Assembly (NCBI GenBank): GCA_020186115.1
Contig: WSYJ01000001.1
Span: 744,001-808,000 of the forward strand
Length of the DNA stretch: 64,000 nucleotides
DNA from: Histomonas meleagridis
Taxonomy: Eukaryota > Parabasalia > Tritrichomonadida > Dientamoebidae
Reading direction: 5' to 3'
The notes beneath the pieces are model-generated. The model was given only the letters and a program-made list of their open reading frames with translations, made no database searches and was not told the origin of the DNA. Below, one piece after another: positions 11,001 through 20,100 of this stretch (positions are counted from its first letter, which is position 1; each line of letters starts with the position of its first letter). The translations under genes and the position numbers were made by a program.

Positions 11001-14000
11001 AAGATAACTCAACATTACAAACATATCAAATATATAAAAATGAGTTTGCAACATTAAATTTAGATGTTAATAATAATATTATAAACGAAAATAATAAATT
11101 ATTAATAAATAATTCGAATTTTGTTATTCTTAAATCAATGTTTGACTTATATTTGAAATCAAATCAAAATGTTTTGTTCTTTGGTGAATATAGTAAAAAA
11201 ACGTTTTTAAAGTTCTATTTTAAAGAGAAACAAAATTATTTTCCAATTTATATATATTCAAATGAATTAAAAACATTTAAATCAATTTGTAACTTCATTA
11301 AAATTCATTCGAATTTAATTGAAAAATTCAAAAATTTAAATAAACAAATTGTTTTAATATTTGAAGACATCAAACAAAATGATTTACATATAATCGAATT
11401 CATTCGAATGATAATAAAAACTAAAAAATTGAAATTTTATTCAAACTCTGATCCATATCAATATAAAACAATTGATTTAAGTGATTTTTCTATTATTGTA
11501 ACTACTAAATCGATTGAAAATCTTCCAATTCGTTTTATTAGTTTATTTGCACCTATACAAATCTATAAATATAATATTGTAACTATAAAACATATAATAA
11601 ATACAATTTTAGAATATTATAATGTTTCGAGTGAACTTTCGATTGATTTAAATCAATTTATTGAAAATTGTTTGTTAGAAATTAATGAGTTTCCAAATGA
11701 TATAAATTTAATATATAATATAATTTATCCAATTTGTTTAATGAATGAAAAAAGTTATCAATCTGATAAAGATATTGAATTAGTATTACGTACATTAATA
11801 TTTAGTTTAAATGTTAATATATTTTCTAATAATAAAAAGTTAATTAAACCAATTAAGAAAATATTTAATAAAATTTTCGATAATAAATTTGATGATTATA
11901 ATAAAATTAATAATAATGAAATATTTTATAATGAATTTACTAATAATAAAGAGAATAATGAATTAAATACAAATTGTGTTACACATCAAATGAATTATCT
12001 GATTGAAGAACTTGAATTTTATGAAAATTCTTATAATAGTTCTACATTAGAACAAATTACATTAAAATTTTATCCAAATATTGTAAAGTTATTTTCATAT
12101 TTACATTACATCATTACATTTCCAAGTTCCAATGCAATATTAATAGGCAAAAATGGATCTGGAAGAAGTTCATTAATAAAATTAATTACGCATATGTTAG
12201 ATTATGAATTTATCGAAATATTTCATAATACTTTTTCATTAATCATTAAAGATGTTATCTCTAAATGTATTTTTTTAAAGAAAAAATGTGTTTTATATAT
12301 AAAACAAACGAATAAATTTACAAAAGAATTTAATACTTTAATTCGATTTATTAAAACAAAAGATTTCTCAATATTTTATACTGATACACAACTTAATCAA
12401 TTATATGATAAGTTTTCTAATGGACAAGCAATAAAACCAGAACAAAAATTAATAATATATGAACAAATTCGAAATTTATTAAATTCGAATTTAAATTTTG
12501 TATTATCATTAAATGAATATGTAAAAATTGATATTAATAATACATTTTATATTAAATTTAATGAATTTAATACTAAAAATATTCTTAATGCTATAAAACA
12601 ATCTTTGAAACCACAAACATATTCAAATGTATTTGGAGATTATTATCAACAAATTCCTTTATTACTTGAACAAATTCATCAAATTACAAAAGAAAGTAAT
12701 AAATTAATTAGTACGAATCATTTCTTTGACTTTTTAGATAATTTCATTATAACATTAAATGATAATTATCAAAAATATTCACAAAAAACAAATAATATGG
12801 AAAACGCATTACATTTTATCTTTAATTTAAAGGAACAATTACAAAATGTGCAAAACAAAATTAATGAAATTAAACCAAATCTTAAAGAAATTAATATAAC
12901 AATTAATAACAATGATCAAAATGAAATATATCAAAAACTTATCAAAGAACAAAAACTAATTGAACAAGTTCAAATTAATGAATTTCAAAATATACGAAAT
13001 GTTTATAATAATAATTCATCAAAATCATTAAAGTTATTATTAGAAATGATTTGTATTCTTATTAATTATGATGAAAAAGATTTAATTAATGATAATTTTA
13101 TACAAATTATATTAAGTAAAATTAATTATCATACAATATCAAATACAATTATAGATAAAATTGTTCCATATTTCGATAATTCAAATTTAAATTCAAATGA
13201 ATTATTTGATATTTCACCAATTTTAGTAAACATTTATAATTGGATTAAATTAATTTGTGAATATAAAATAAACGAAACTAAAACAAATGAAATTTCATTT
13301 TCAAATACTGAAGCAGAAAAAGAATATGAAAAATATAATACTAAATTAAAGATTATAAAAAATATCCTTCAAAACACTGAAATTCTAATTGATAAATGGA
13401 ATACTGAATTAAACACTTCAAAGAAAGAAATAATAATTGGCGAATCACTTTTATTTTCATATTATATAACATATTGTGGAATATTTAATCAAACTGAAAA
13501 AGTTGAAATGTTAAATAAAGTGATAAATGAAATTAAATTAATTGGATTATCAATATCTAATGAAGAAAACATGTTTAATATTATAAATGATCGATTCTTA
13601 ATACAAAATAATAAAAATAATTTTGTTAATATTGAACAAACTTATGTATTTGACGCTATGTTTGATTTATATCATATTAAATCAACAATTAGAATCCCAT
13701 TAATTATCGATTCATCAGGTTTTATCGAACATTATTTTATAAAACAAGAAAAAAATGTTATAACAATATCACAAACATCTGAAAATCTTGAATCAATAAT
13801 ATCTACTTCAATAGCAGAAGGTAAAACATTACTTTTATTTGATGTTGATTATTTACATCCATTAATATCGTCGATTTTAACATTTTATCGAAACGGATCC
13901 AAATTAACAGAAATTAAAATCGGAAAAAATATTATTAAATATAATCCAACGTTTAAGTTATATTTATTTACTAATATACGAAATATTTTTAATATACCAA

Positions 14001-16642
14001 ACGATTTATTTATTAATGTAACTGTTATTAATGTTAATTCATCATCAATTAAAGCAATGAAAACTTTACTTACGTATAATTTTGTTGAAAAATTTGAACC
14101 TAAATCACTATCGAAACTTACTTCTTCTAAAAGATTATTAATCGAAACAAGAACAAATCTTTATCAATATGAAAATGAATTAATTGAAACATTAACAGAT
14201 ATAAATCTTAATAATAATAATTTTGATTTTATTGAAAACGAAAAAGTTATTAATGAAATTGTTCAACAAAAAGAATTTTATTTTAAAGCATTAAATAATT
14301 ATAATGAAATAATCGAAATCAAAAATCAAATTTTAAATATTGTAATGCCATATAAATCAATTATTAAATATTTGTTAAACTTTTGGAAAGCGATTTCTAT
14401 TTATTTAAGTTATATATCAAATTCGAATACTTTTATATATACAACATTTTCAACTGTTATTACAACTTCATTACAAATTACTGATATAACAAAAGAATTT
14501 TTAGGTGATGAACAAAAATTACAAAATATTAAAGAATTAATTACTAAACAAATATTATCTTGGATAATGTCTTCATTATCATTTAATGATTCGATTATAT
14601 TTTTGTTCATTGTTTCATTTTTAAATTTTGTTTCATTGAAAAAAGTGAATTTAAATGATTTGAAATTAATAATTAATCATATAAAAGATGAACTTAATTC
14701 GAAATGTGATATTTCAACTAAAAAAATAATTTTCGGTGAACCTTTAGAACATTTAAAATTTACAAATATTCGAAATGTATTTGATTTAATTCAACGATTT
14801 ATAAGTATTAACTTTGGTAATGATTTTGTAAATTATTTGCCATTCTTTAAAGCAGAAGAAATTATATCACAAACTTATTCGATTCCGACAATAATTTTCT
14901 ATAATAAAATAAATCCTTTACCATTAATATCATATTATTTATCAACAAAAACTAATAACATTGATAACATTGAGTTTATTACATTATATAATGATTATAA
15001 TCAATTAAAACTAATAAAAAGTTTAATAATTTCATCTGAAAATCATGGAAATTTAATTATATTAAATATTCCAAAGAATTCTGAAATAATAAATGAATTC
15101 TTATCGAATATATATCAAACTATATTAAATACTTCATTACATATTAACTTTCGTTTAATTATTTGCTATAATAATCAAATTTCGAATATATATTTACCAC
15201 ATAATTTGATATTAAACTCTAAAAAATTATATTCATTCGAATTCCCTTCAATTCGTCATCAAGTTTTATCTATTTATCATCATAATTCTTATGTTATTCG
15301 ATCGAATAATAATCCAAGTGCTATTAAATCGATTGCTTATATGTTAACTATACTTTTGTCACAATTAAATTATCGAAATTTTGTAAAACAAATTTCATTT
15401 TCTAATTTGTTCGTATATGTTAATGATTTTGATTTCCAAAACATGATAAAAATCATAAAAAATTTAATTGATAAACAACCTAAAAATATACCAATGAAAA
15501 TAATTCGAGATTTTATTTATTCATATTTAAGTTCAAAAGTTTTTGATAAATTCGATAAAATGAAAATGAAAATTATTGTTTATAATTCTTTTGTTCCTGA
15601 GTTATTAAATGAAAACTTTAAATATTGTAAAGGTTTCATTGATTGTGATAAATATTCGATACCTTTAAATGTACCAATTTCTGTTTATATAAATTGTGCA
15701 CAAAAATTACCTGTTTTCCCTTATTGTGATGGCCTTTTAATGCAAAGGAACTCTTCTTCATGTTTTAGAGATTATTCATTTTCTAAATGGATATCAATTG
15801 AGTTAATAAAACTTATAAATTCATCGAAAATAAAATTTGATTATAACATAAAAGAAAAATTAGAAAATTATTTGAAGTTAATTCCTGATAAAATTGGTAT
15901 AATAAAACTTAATTCATTTAAATCTCCAACACTTTTAGTATTAAAAGATGAAATATTACAATTTAATGAATTAATTAATGAAATAAAAATTAGTTTAATA
16001 AGTTTCGATAATAATAAAAATGGTTTTAAATTTATTATATATGAAAAAATTCCAAAAATTTGGATTAAAAAATCGGGTTATTATATATCGAAATCAACAA
16101 CAAAATTCTTGAAATATTTAAATGATAAAAGAAATTATTTGTTTGAACGATCTGAAAATAGATCAATGAATATAATAAATGTGAATTTGTTTAATAATAT
16201 TCGAAATATTTTATATGCTTTGATAACTGAATATTTATTAAATAATAAACAATTAAATGGAAATGTTTTGGAAATAGAACTAATTCCTTTAAATGAGAAT
16301 AAAATAATTGATGATGATAAAACATTTATATTAAGAAATTTGTTGTTATGTTTTGCTAATATAGAAAATAACGAAATAAAAATAAATTCGAATTCTGTTC
16401 CCGTAATAAATGTCGGAGATATAAAATGTAACGTAAGAAAACAAATGCAAAACGAAGAAAAATTATGCGTTTGTCCATTGGTGAAAACTTTAAATTGTGG
16501 AAATGTTAAAAGTTTTACTGATGGTGAAAACGATAATTTAATTTGGAATTTAAAGTTCAAAGGCGAAAATGAAGTGCAAAATAATTTGATTGCTAATAAT
16601 ACAATGTTCGTTTGTCAGATACCAGAAACTTTTAGTTTGTAA
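5075..16642 (+). CDS. Dynein heavy chain with degenerate motor ATPase sites
   Basis: A 3,855-residue axonemal-type dynein heavy chain in one uninterrupted frame. The N-terminal block EYFTMSSEGITHF...LDQWSFESNIY...FKIWKKF matches single-headed inner-arm chains, followed by the linker (HHWEEL near residue 915; RTLIPRLFIIG near 1130). AAA1 should read GPAGTGKT but is GSLLNGRSL at 1395-1403, and its Walker B (CFDEFNR) is LFTDIDK near 1446-1450. AAA2 keeps GPPNSGKST at 1701-1709 and an IFDGP strand. AAA3 is GEYSKKT at 2037-2043. AAA4 is GKNGSGRSS at 2358-2366, with the P-loop Lys changed to Arg. The stalk coiled coil and a recognisable microtubule-binding tip follow (about 2525-2780), then AAA5-6 and a C-terminal domain with the CPLVKTLNCG remnant. 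The middle is extremely rich in Asn, Ile and Lys. Full length with no stop argues for a conserved, probably non-motile, chain. Family call is firm; loss of ATPase is inference. Confidence 0.9.
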   Translation: MCAYRPKDDGLNVNLTGKNLVRHPPKTPMSSRKSKNPIFDASSVEKQSEIFDITYPGGDEGSQLLTQKNPTLLALRNQNTIRPKTALQIARDKKRIKEGEIVSPRVTTSLLNKRAQTLTFITRQFPQENKTEELSLDFPEDPIAYFSKRKDGTGHRFIYLNFVDNRNSPNFNPYNLERVKFSDIEEEYFTMSSEGITHFKPNGNTEHISLDQWSFESNIYSTIRKLKFFSQFFYWKPFKIWKKFVMKQRFNQISYSILTNPLFEQSKFFNSEIIIRSMYGDPEFSNTLEEMVLKYLLAFYPQKKFTLENYYLIVEENTNTLKKIYSNYITNIENEILKLDSLIRDPRILQVKDSDFPEIKRRNPNLSQIMILEKKKAKKRVEITKTVNEQILKLGLFIRNIDYFLLETLSKSLLKSWVQSSDYISQDMSSVFQVKVSFSNDGKVILSPTIDELIKAIHETLNDSIITLNELPRIIYSIKLRPHIHESHPNLMDLFDNGPNLKQIISHYKEFQIIEENILKIINESYEEANKASQRFLKLYPIYELGQKWNFNNYVKTRNGKSIKDFTKIIPCEIGFNINFDDEPIVNINEIKNDINLLHQYEIDNQTFKFNTIHGAIYVNTKSLRDELNPIPKKTLKVLTDSLNILCKDKILRIQNAFVSFGKELKNYPKTLEQFIIFCELITKAKNVVTNFKEEISFIDDINNLFEEYLTNSTSEQPKTSLTYQMELFLTSINNANEIKEQNIQTFILQLQDYITKLEIKLQKYLNVISNHPKSIIETDIDKLQLNIKQIKVKIQNITPKIKQCIHFQEVLNVNFSDFTLLNDINEMINFTEKLYICIKLYKQIESNSLRIQFSKINIESFITNVNKLNDEINEINSPKINSLLLKDLQEKLNMLYIHIEQIRLLSTSKMQKHHWEELFQQCGISKDIYHNDISLEEIISLGLLEEQDKVRLQTSTSYNESQVEDELHQIQSIWSTIKLPILDGQTKNEESLLINDINPLLIQINDSLISLKRISSQPFVNCIQDQAKKLQNSLENAILILEEWKSFQRNWILLTSLFIHEDVKSLQNEYNRYLWVKKRWVSIIRHSIKDLTLLKVCSYPSLLEIMKENVITLENIISSFDSFIENKRTLIPRLFIIGNNDILTLLSFSNMEKVRDIISKLFMNMIDIEINQKNEYKNRFQISGLKGKNLETFNFSKVVSIQGSIKNWFQNLQDSMKHNFIEQVTTKLNQINIKNLNDIKWIFNTHSHVLMICLNIIINNEIDDLLNQSESINHSFSRFLNLINNFYNEILLLLRNPKMTSFERNKIEFVLNIFQNYIEVLRQLKEYSYEMIIYKRFPRLIFNSQEQKLLISINDESYEFGWEIWGDIRQFILTPSIFNSYINIINEKNPIIIGSLLNGRSLIVENISTLFGRFLYQFPSLPNLHEKLISRIFQGINLMGSFVLFTDIDKLSINNSSKICDYLYTMTNNISSNYNNKLLINNKYIDINQNSRIFFLKNSSNKSENFASTNLFSSLKQIVLEKPNHKILIEIKLNLIGFNNIDLSTKFYISLKTIINMFSNYLKTTSIFIHIQKIFNVLFEIFNEMNDKSFKKFFDSNSLNEEYCICRTLFIYFSKLIPKTEENSLITLLYGTFPLFDEIEIFKINIINPNLFKEETLIHIFNSSFNIIEQNNNILFDYIKQQTLKLFLLLKTYKCVIIYGPPNSGKSTIIKYLQKTIKQIPNMNNIKKEKIFHQVDQLKEIFGHFSMNSTNNLIYKNGKIISSINHLIEKGKNHQKILIFDGPISYKFQQYISQFVSQKNLIVTNSLDTIDNDFNIIIETNDISQLNPSLLQYSALLPMEIIQKDEFSIDEIINSKLIIRKYIKNFSSDLLENVFEETLNQIIKYICQIDNFAYCLNKTKIMEYGNVLISIKFPILTAILLNDLIENNDININDKEKLKIGICFCAFKVYSSILDENNLKKFDIWIQTTFNIKLKDNSTLQTYQIYKNEFATLNLDVNNNIINENNKLLINNSNFVILKSMFDLYLKSNQNVLFFGEYSKKTFLKFYFKEKQNYFPIYIYSNELKTFKSICNFIKIHSNLIEKFKNLNKQIVLIFEDIKQNDLHIIEFIRMIIKTKKLKFYSNSDPYQYKTIDLSDFSIIVTTKSIENLPIRFISLFAPIQIYKYNIVTIKHIINTILEYYNVSSELSIDLNQFIENCLLEINEFPNDINLIYNIIYPICLMNEKSYQSDKDIELVLRTLIFSLNVNIFSNNKKLIKPIKKIFNKIFDNKFDDYNKINNNEIFYNEFTNNKENNELNTNCVTHQMNYLIEELEFYENSYNSSTLEQITLKFYPNIVKLFSYLHYIITFPSSNAILIGKNGSGRSSLIKLITHMLDYEFIEIFHNTFSLIIKDVISKCIFLKKKCVLYIKQTNKFTKEFNTLIRFIKTKDFSIFYTDTQLNQLYDKFSNGQAIKPEQKLIIYEQIRNLLNSNLNFVLSLNEYVKIDINNTFYIKFNEFNTKNILNAIKQSLKPQTYSNVFGDYYQQIPLLLEQIHQITKESNKLISTNHFFDFLDNFIITLNDNYQKYSQKTNNMENALHFIFNLKEQLQNVQNKINEIKPNLKEINITINNNDQNEIYQKLIKEQKLIEQVQINEFQNIRNVYNNNSSKSLKLLLEMICILINYDEKDLINDNFIQIILSKINYHTISNTIIDKIVPYFDNSNLNSNELFDISPILVNIYNWIKLICEYKINETKTNEISFSNTEAEKEYEKYNTKLKIIKNILQNTEILIDKWNTELNTSKKEIIIGESLLFSYYITYCGIFNQTEKVEMLNKVINEIKLIGLSISNEENMFNIINDRFLIQNNKNNFVNIEQTYVFDAMFDLYHIKSTIRIPLIIDSSGFIEHYFIKQEKNVITISQTSENLESIISTSIAEGKTLLLFDVDYLHPLISSILTFYRNGSKLTEIKIGKNIIKYNPTFKLYLFTNIRNIFNIPNDLFINVTVINVNSSSIKAMKTLLTYNFVEKFEPKSLSKLTSSKRLLIETRTNLYQYENELIETLTDINLNNNNFDFIENEKVINEIVQQKEFYFKALNNYNEIIEIKNQILNIVMPYKSIIKYLLNFWKAISIYLSYISNSNTFIYTTFSTVITTSLQITDITKEFLGDEQKLQNIKELITKQILSWIMSSLSFNDSIIFLFIVSFLNFVSLKKVNLNDLKLIINHIKDELNSKCDISTKKIIFGEPLEHLKFTNIRNVFDLIQRFISINFGNDFVNYLPFFKAEEIISQTYSIPTIIFYNKINPLPLISYYLSTKTNNIDNIEFITLYNDYNQLKLIKSLIISSENHGNLIILNIPKNSEIINEFLSNIYQTILNTSLHINFRLIICYNNQISNIYLPHNLILNSKKLYSFEFPSIRHQVLSIYHHNSYVIRSNNNPSAIKSIAYMLTILLSQLNYRNFVKQISFSNLFVYVNDFDFQNMIKIIKNLIDKQPKNIPMKIIRDFIYSYLSSKVFDKFDKMKMKIIVYNSFVPELLNENFKYCKGFIDCDKYSIPLNVPISVYINCAQKLPVFPYCDGLLMQRNSSSCFRDYSFSKWISIELIKLINSSKIKFDYNIKEKLENYLKLIPDKIGIIKLNSFKSPTLLVLKDEILQFNELINEIKISLISFDNNKNGFKFIIYEKIPKIWIKKSGYYISKSTTKFLKYLNDKRNYLFERSENRSMNIINVNLFNNIRNILYALITEYLLNNKQLNGNVLEIELIPLNENKIIDDDKTFILRNLLLCFANIENNEIKINSNSVPVINVGDIKCNVRKQMQNEEKLCVCPLVKTLNCGNVKSFTDGENDNLIWNLKFKGENEVQNNLIANNTMFVCQIPETFSL

Positions 16643-17132
16643 ATATTTATGTATATAATTTTTTTCTTATGTTTTTGAAAAATGAATTTTGTATTGTTAC
16701 TTAAACAAAAAAGCATCAATTGATGTTGATACCAAAAATGTTGATTTATTTGTTATAATTCCGAGATATTTTAAAATATTATTTGGAATTTATTTAAATT
16801 TTTTCAAACAGTACTCGATAATGCATTTAATTATCATCACCAAAAAATAGCTCATTTAATCTATATGTATAAATTCATGTACATGTAAAATGATATATCC
16901 TTCTTTTATATCATTATATGATTGGTTTTTGTTTTGTTTAGGTTAAATTTTTTTAATTATTCAAATTTTCGTGTCTTGAAATACTGCTTTTACTTTTTAG
17001 TTCCCGATTATTCTTTAAATCAAAATTTCATTAAATAAATAAATATTTTAAATTGTTCAAATCAAAAGTAAATATATTCGAAACAAATTATAAGGAAAGA
17101 AAATAACATAAAAGTAAATAATAATATAAATT
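16643..17132. other. Intergenic between convergent genes, no gene seen
   Basis: Roughly 490 AT-rich bases holding the 3' ends of the plus-strand dynein gene (stop in a TAAA context) and the minus-strand BEACH gene. No repeat or frame of note. Confidence 0.5.
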
Positions 17133-20100
17133 TTATACAATATCAAAACAGTTCTGTAACAACTTAATACATCCCGAGTTCTCCACAGCTATCAGCATAT
17201 TTTCTCCATTACAAAACTTCAGACCACACAACTTATCGAACGAAGCGAATGGCAATTCCGCGTTTAAGTAAAACGCCTCGAACAGATACACGTTATCATT
17301 ATCATCGCTACAAATTATATAATCGAAATCGTCATTTGACTTCAACAACGTCCACTTATTAATTCTAAAAGGTATTTTCCTACTTCGAATCATTTCTCCA
17401 TTTACGGAGAACAAATACAAAACGTTTTCCAACACATTATCGATTAGTTCAGTTGCATACACAATGATGAAGCCCCACGCCTTGGTAATTATTACTTTTA
17501 TAGGCCTTCCATTAATATTTAAAGCTCGAACGAGTTCTCCCGATTCAAGTTTAAAGATTATTATTGAACCATTACGATTACAACTCACAATGATATGGAA
17601 TTGTTGTGAGACATCGATACATGTTATAGATGCTTGGAAAGAAGACTTACCGTAAATTAATGGATAATTTTCTTCGTTTAAGAAACAATTAATAACAGTA
17701 TCATTACCTCCTGTAACTATATAATGTGAACTTGAATCAATACAATTTATTCTACCAAAATGACAATATAATGTTTCAATCTCACCTGTAATAGGTGTAA
17801 TAATATTTACATATCCGTGAATAGTTGACACCGCTATTTTATAATTAGATAAAACAGTGAAATCAGTGATAATATTCGAATCAATTTTCGCTTTTTCTTG
17901 TTGAACTTTTATTGTATTATTAATATGTGCAGTATAAAATAATCCGTTTTTCGTATATAAAAGAATCGATAAATCTTTATTTCGATATTTCATTAAACCA
18001 AAATATTTTATATCTTTAACATTAGTATTATATATTATAGTTTCTCTTTTTATGTTATTTTTAATGTTATTCCGTATAGGATGATCATTAATAAATAATG
18101 GAATTGGGACTTGACCACAATTTTGTTTTGTTGCTTCGATTAAACGATATTCGATTTGATCTTGAGATACATTATCCCAAGAATCACAATACATCATTGG
18201 GTCATAAACATTTTTAACTCCTAATGGAGCATAGCCACGTTGTTTATTACCCCAGATAATATCGATCCATTTATGTAAGTTTTTACTAACATATTCACTT
18301 TCAAGTGCTTTTCGATGCATATAAAGGAAGTTAAATGTTTTAAACACTTTAGGATCAGGTTTCCTCCATTCACAAACATCTTTAAATTCAACATCATAAG
18401 GTACATTAGCCCATTTTGGTAATAGGACATCATTAACTTGTTTTCCATCAACAGTACCTAAATCGAATTCATTTAAATTTACTAAAAACTCATATTGAAA
18501 AAAGAATTCCGGAATTAATTCTCTAAAATCATTACTATGATTCAAGATCAAATTAAAAGAATCAGGAATAGAAGCAAAAAGTCTTGCTGCATGATCGAAT
18601 TTACCACTTTGTAAATCGATATGTAATGAAGTAAAAGGTTCTAATCTCATTAACCACAAATATACACATAAAGGTGATATTATATAAGAAGAAAACAAAA
18701 ATGCAGTGTTAGGATTAGTTTTGCACATGTCTTTATATCTTCCTAAAATTACTTTTAAGTTTTTCTCCGATTTTTCATAGAGGCCAATAGGTATCGATAA
18801 GTCTCTAAATGATTCTTCTTTAGTTAAATCTAATGTTTCCGAAGTAAAATCCTTTAAAACCCATGGCATTATAGGATAAGCACTTGCGTCTGAGAAACTT
18901 CGACTACTAAATATGTTTAAACGCATTAAATAATCGAAGTTTGATATTTTATGATCTTGCCATAATTCAGTTGAATTTGTTGCCTTAAAGAATTTAATAA
19001 ATGAAGAAGTTTGTATTATACAATGATCTTTAAAATCGGATAAAATCGAAATCTTTTGTAATACTTCATGATTTTCTAATTGATCGAATTTAATTAAATA
19101 ACTTTTTCCTGATTCAGTAAATATTTCGATTGCATTTGGTAAATGATATACATTTCTTAAAAGTATCATTTTAATATCTTTAGCTAAAATTGTTATAATT
19201 TTATTATTATTTTCCATTTTTAATCGAATCATATTTTTATATACATTAAATTGACAATTTTTCGTTGATTTAATTGTAATTAATTTCGACGATTCATTAA
19301 TAAATGATTTTCCTTTTTTAAATTTATTAAATAATGGCTTCTTAAAGTTATCTACACCAACTTCATTATCTATTTCTAATAATTCTGGTGGCGCTTGAGT
19401 ATTAATTTGATTTTGTTTCTTAATTTCTTCGGTCATTTTCTTGGCTAATAATATAGAACCTGTATCTCTACAAAATGATGCAACTTTATGATCATCGAAA
19501 TGTGTATTTGGAGTAACTTTCATCGGACAAAAATATGTACATAATGTTGAATCCCTTTTCCATTTTGGTGATTCTTGTTTAATTGCATTACTCCAAGGTT
19601 GATGATAATATGTTAATTGTCGCCATAATTGTTCCCATTGTTTCTTCTTGTTTTTAATGCTTCGTTCGATAATGAAATTAGGTTTTGTAGAACTTGCTTC
19701 ACACCAACGTAATATTTGATATTTATTTGATCCAATGAAATTTTCAAATAATGGTAAAGATGATTTTTGAAATGCAACCATTCGATAAGCACATCTAGAG
19801 ATAGTAAATCGAATTGTTTCATTTGAATTAGAAAATAATATTTCTAATGCTTTAAATATTGGTGGATAAACTAATTGATTAATATTATCTGTTAAATATA
19901 ATTTGTTTTTATCTTTTTCTTTTAATGAGTTTTCATAAAAATTTATATAAATATCATTTATATTACCAAATTTTAATAATTCTTTTTTCTTTGGATTAAT
20001 TATATCTAAAGAAAAATCTTTAAGTAATAAAGAACATAAAAAAATACCAAAACCAGAAAATTTTATTATTTTCTTCTTAATTATTATATTAATACATTGT

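Noticed and set aside
5075-16642. Degenerate dynein as a pseudogene
   Set aside because: A 3,855-codon frame without a stop or frameshift in very AT-rich DNA is not expected of a dead gene, and the linker, AAA2, stalk and C-terminal layout are kept.
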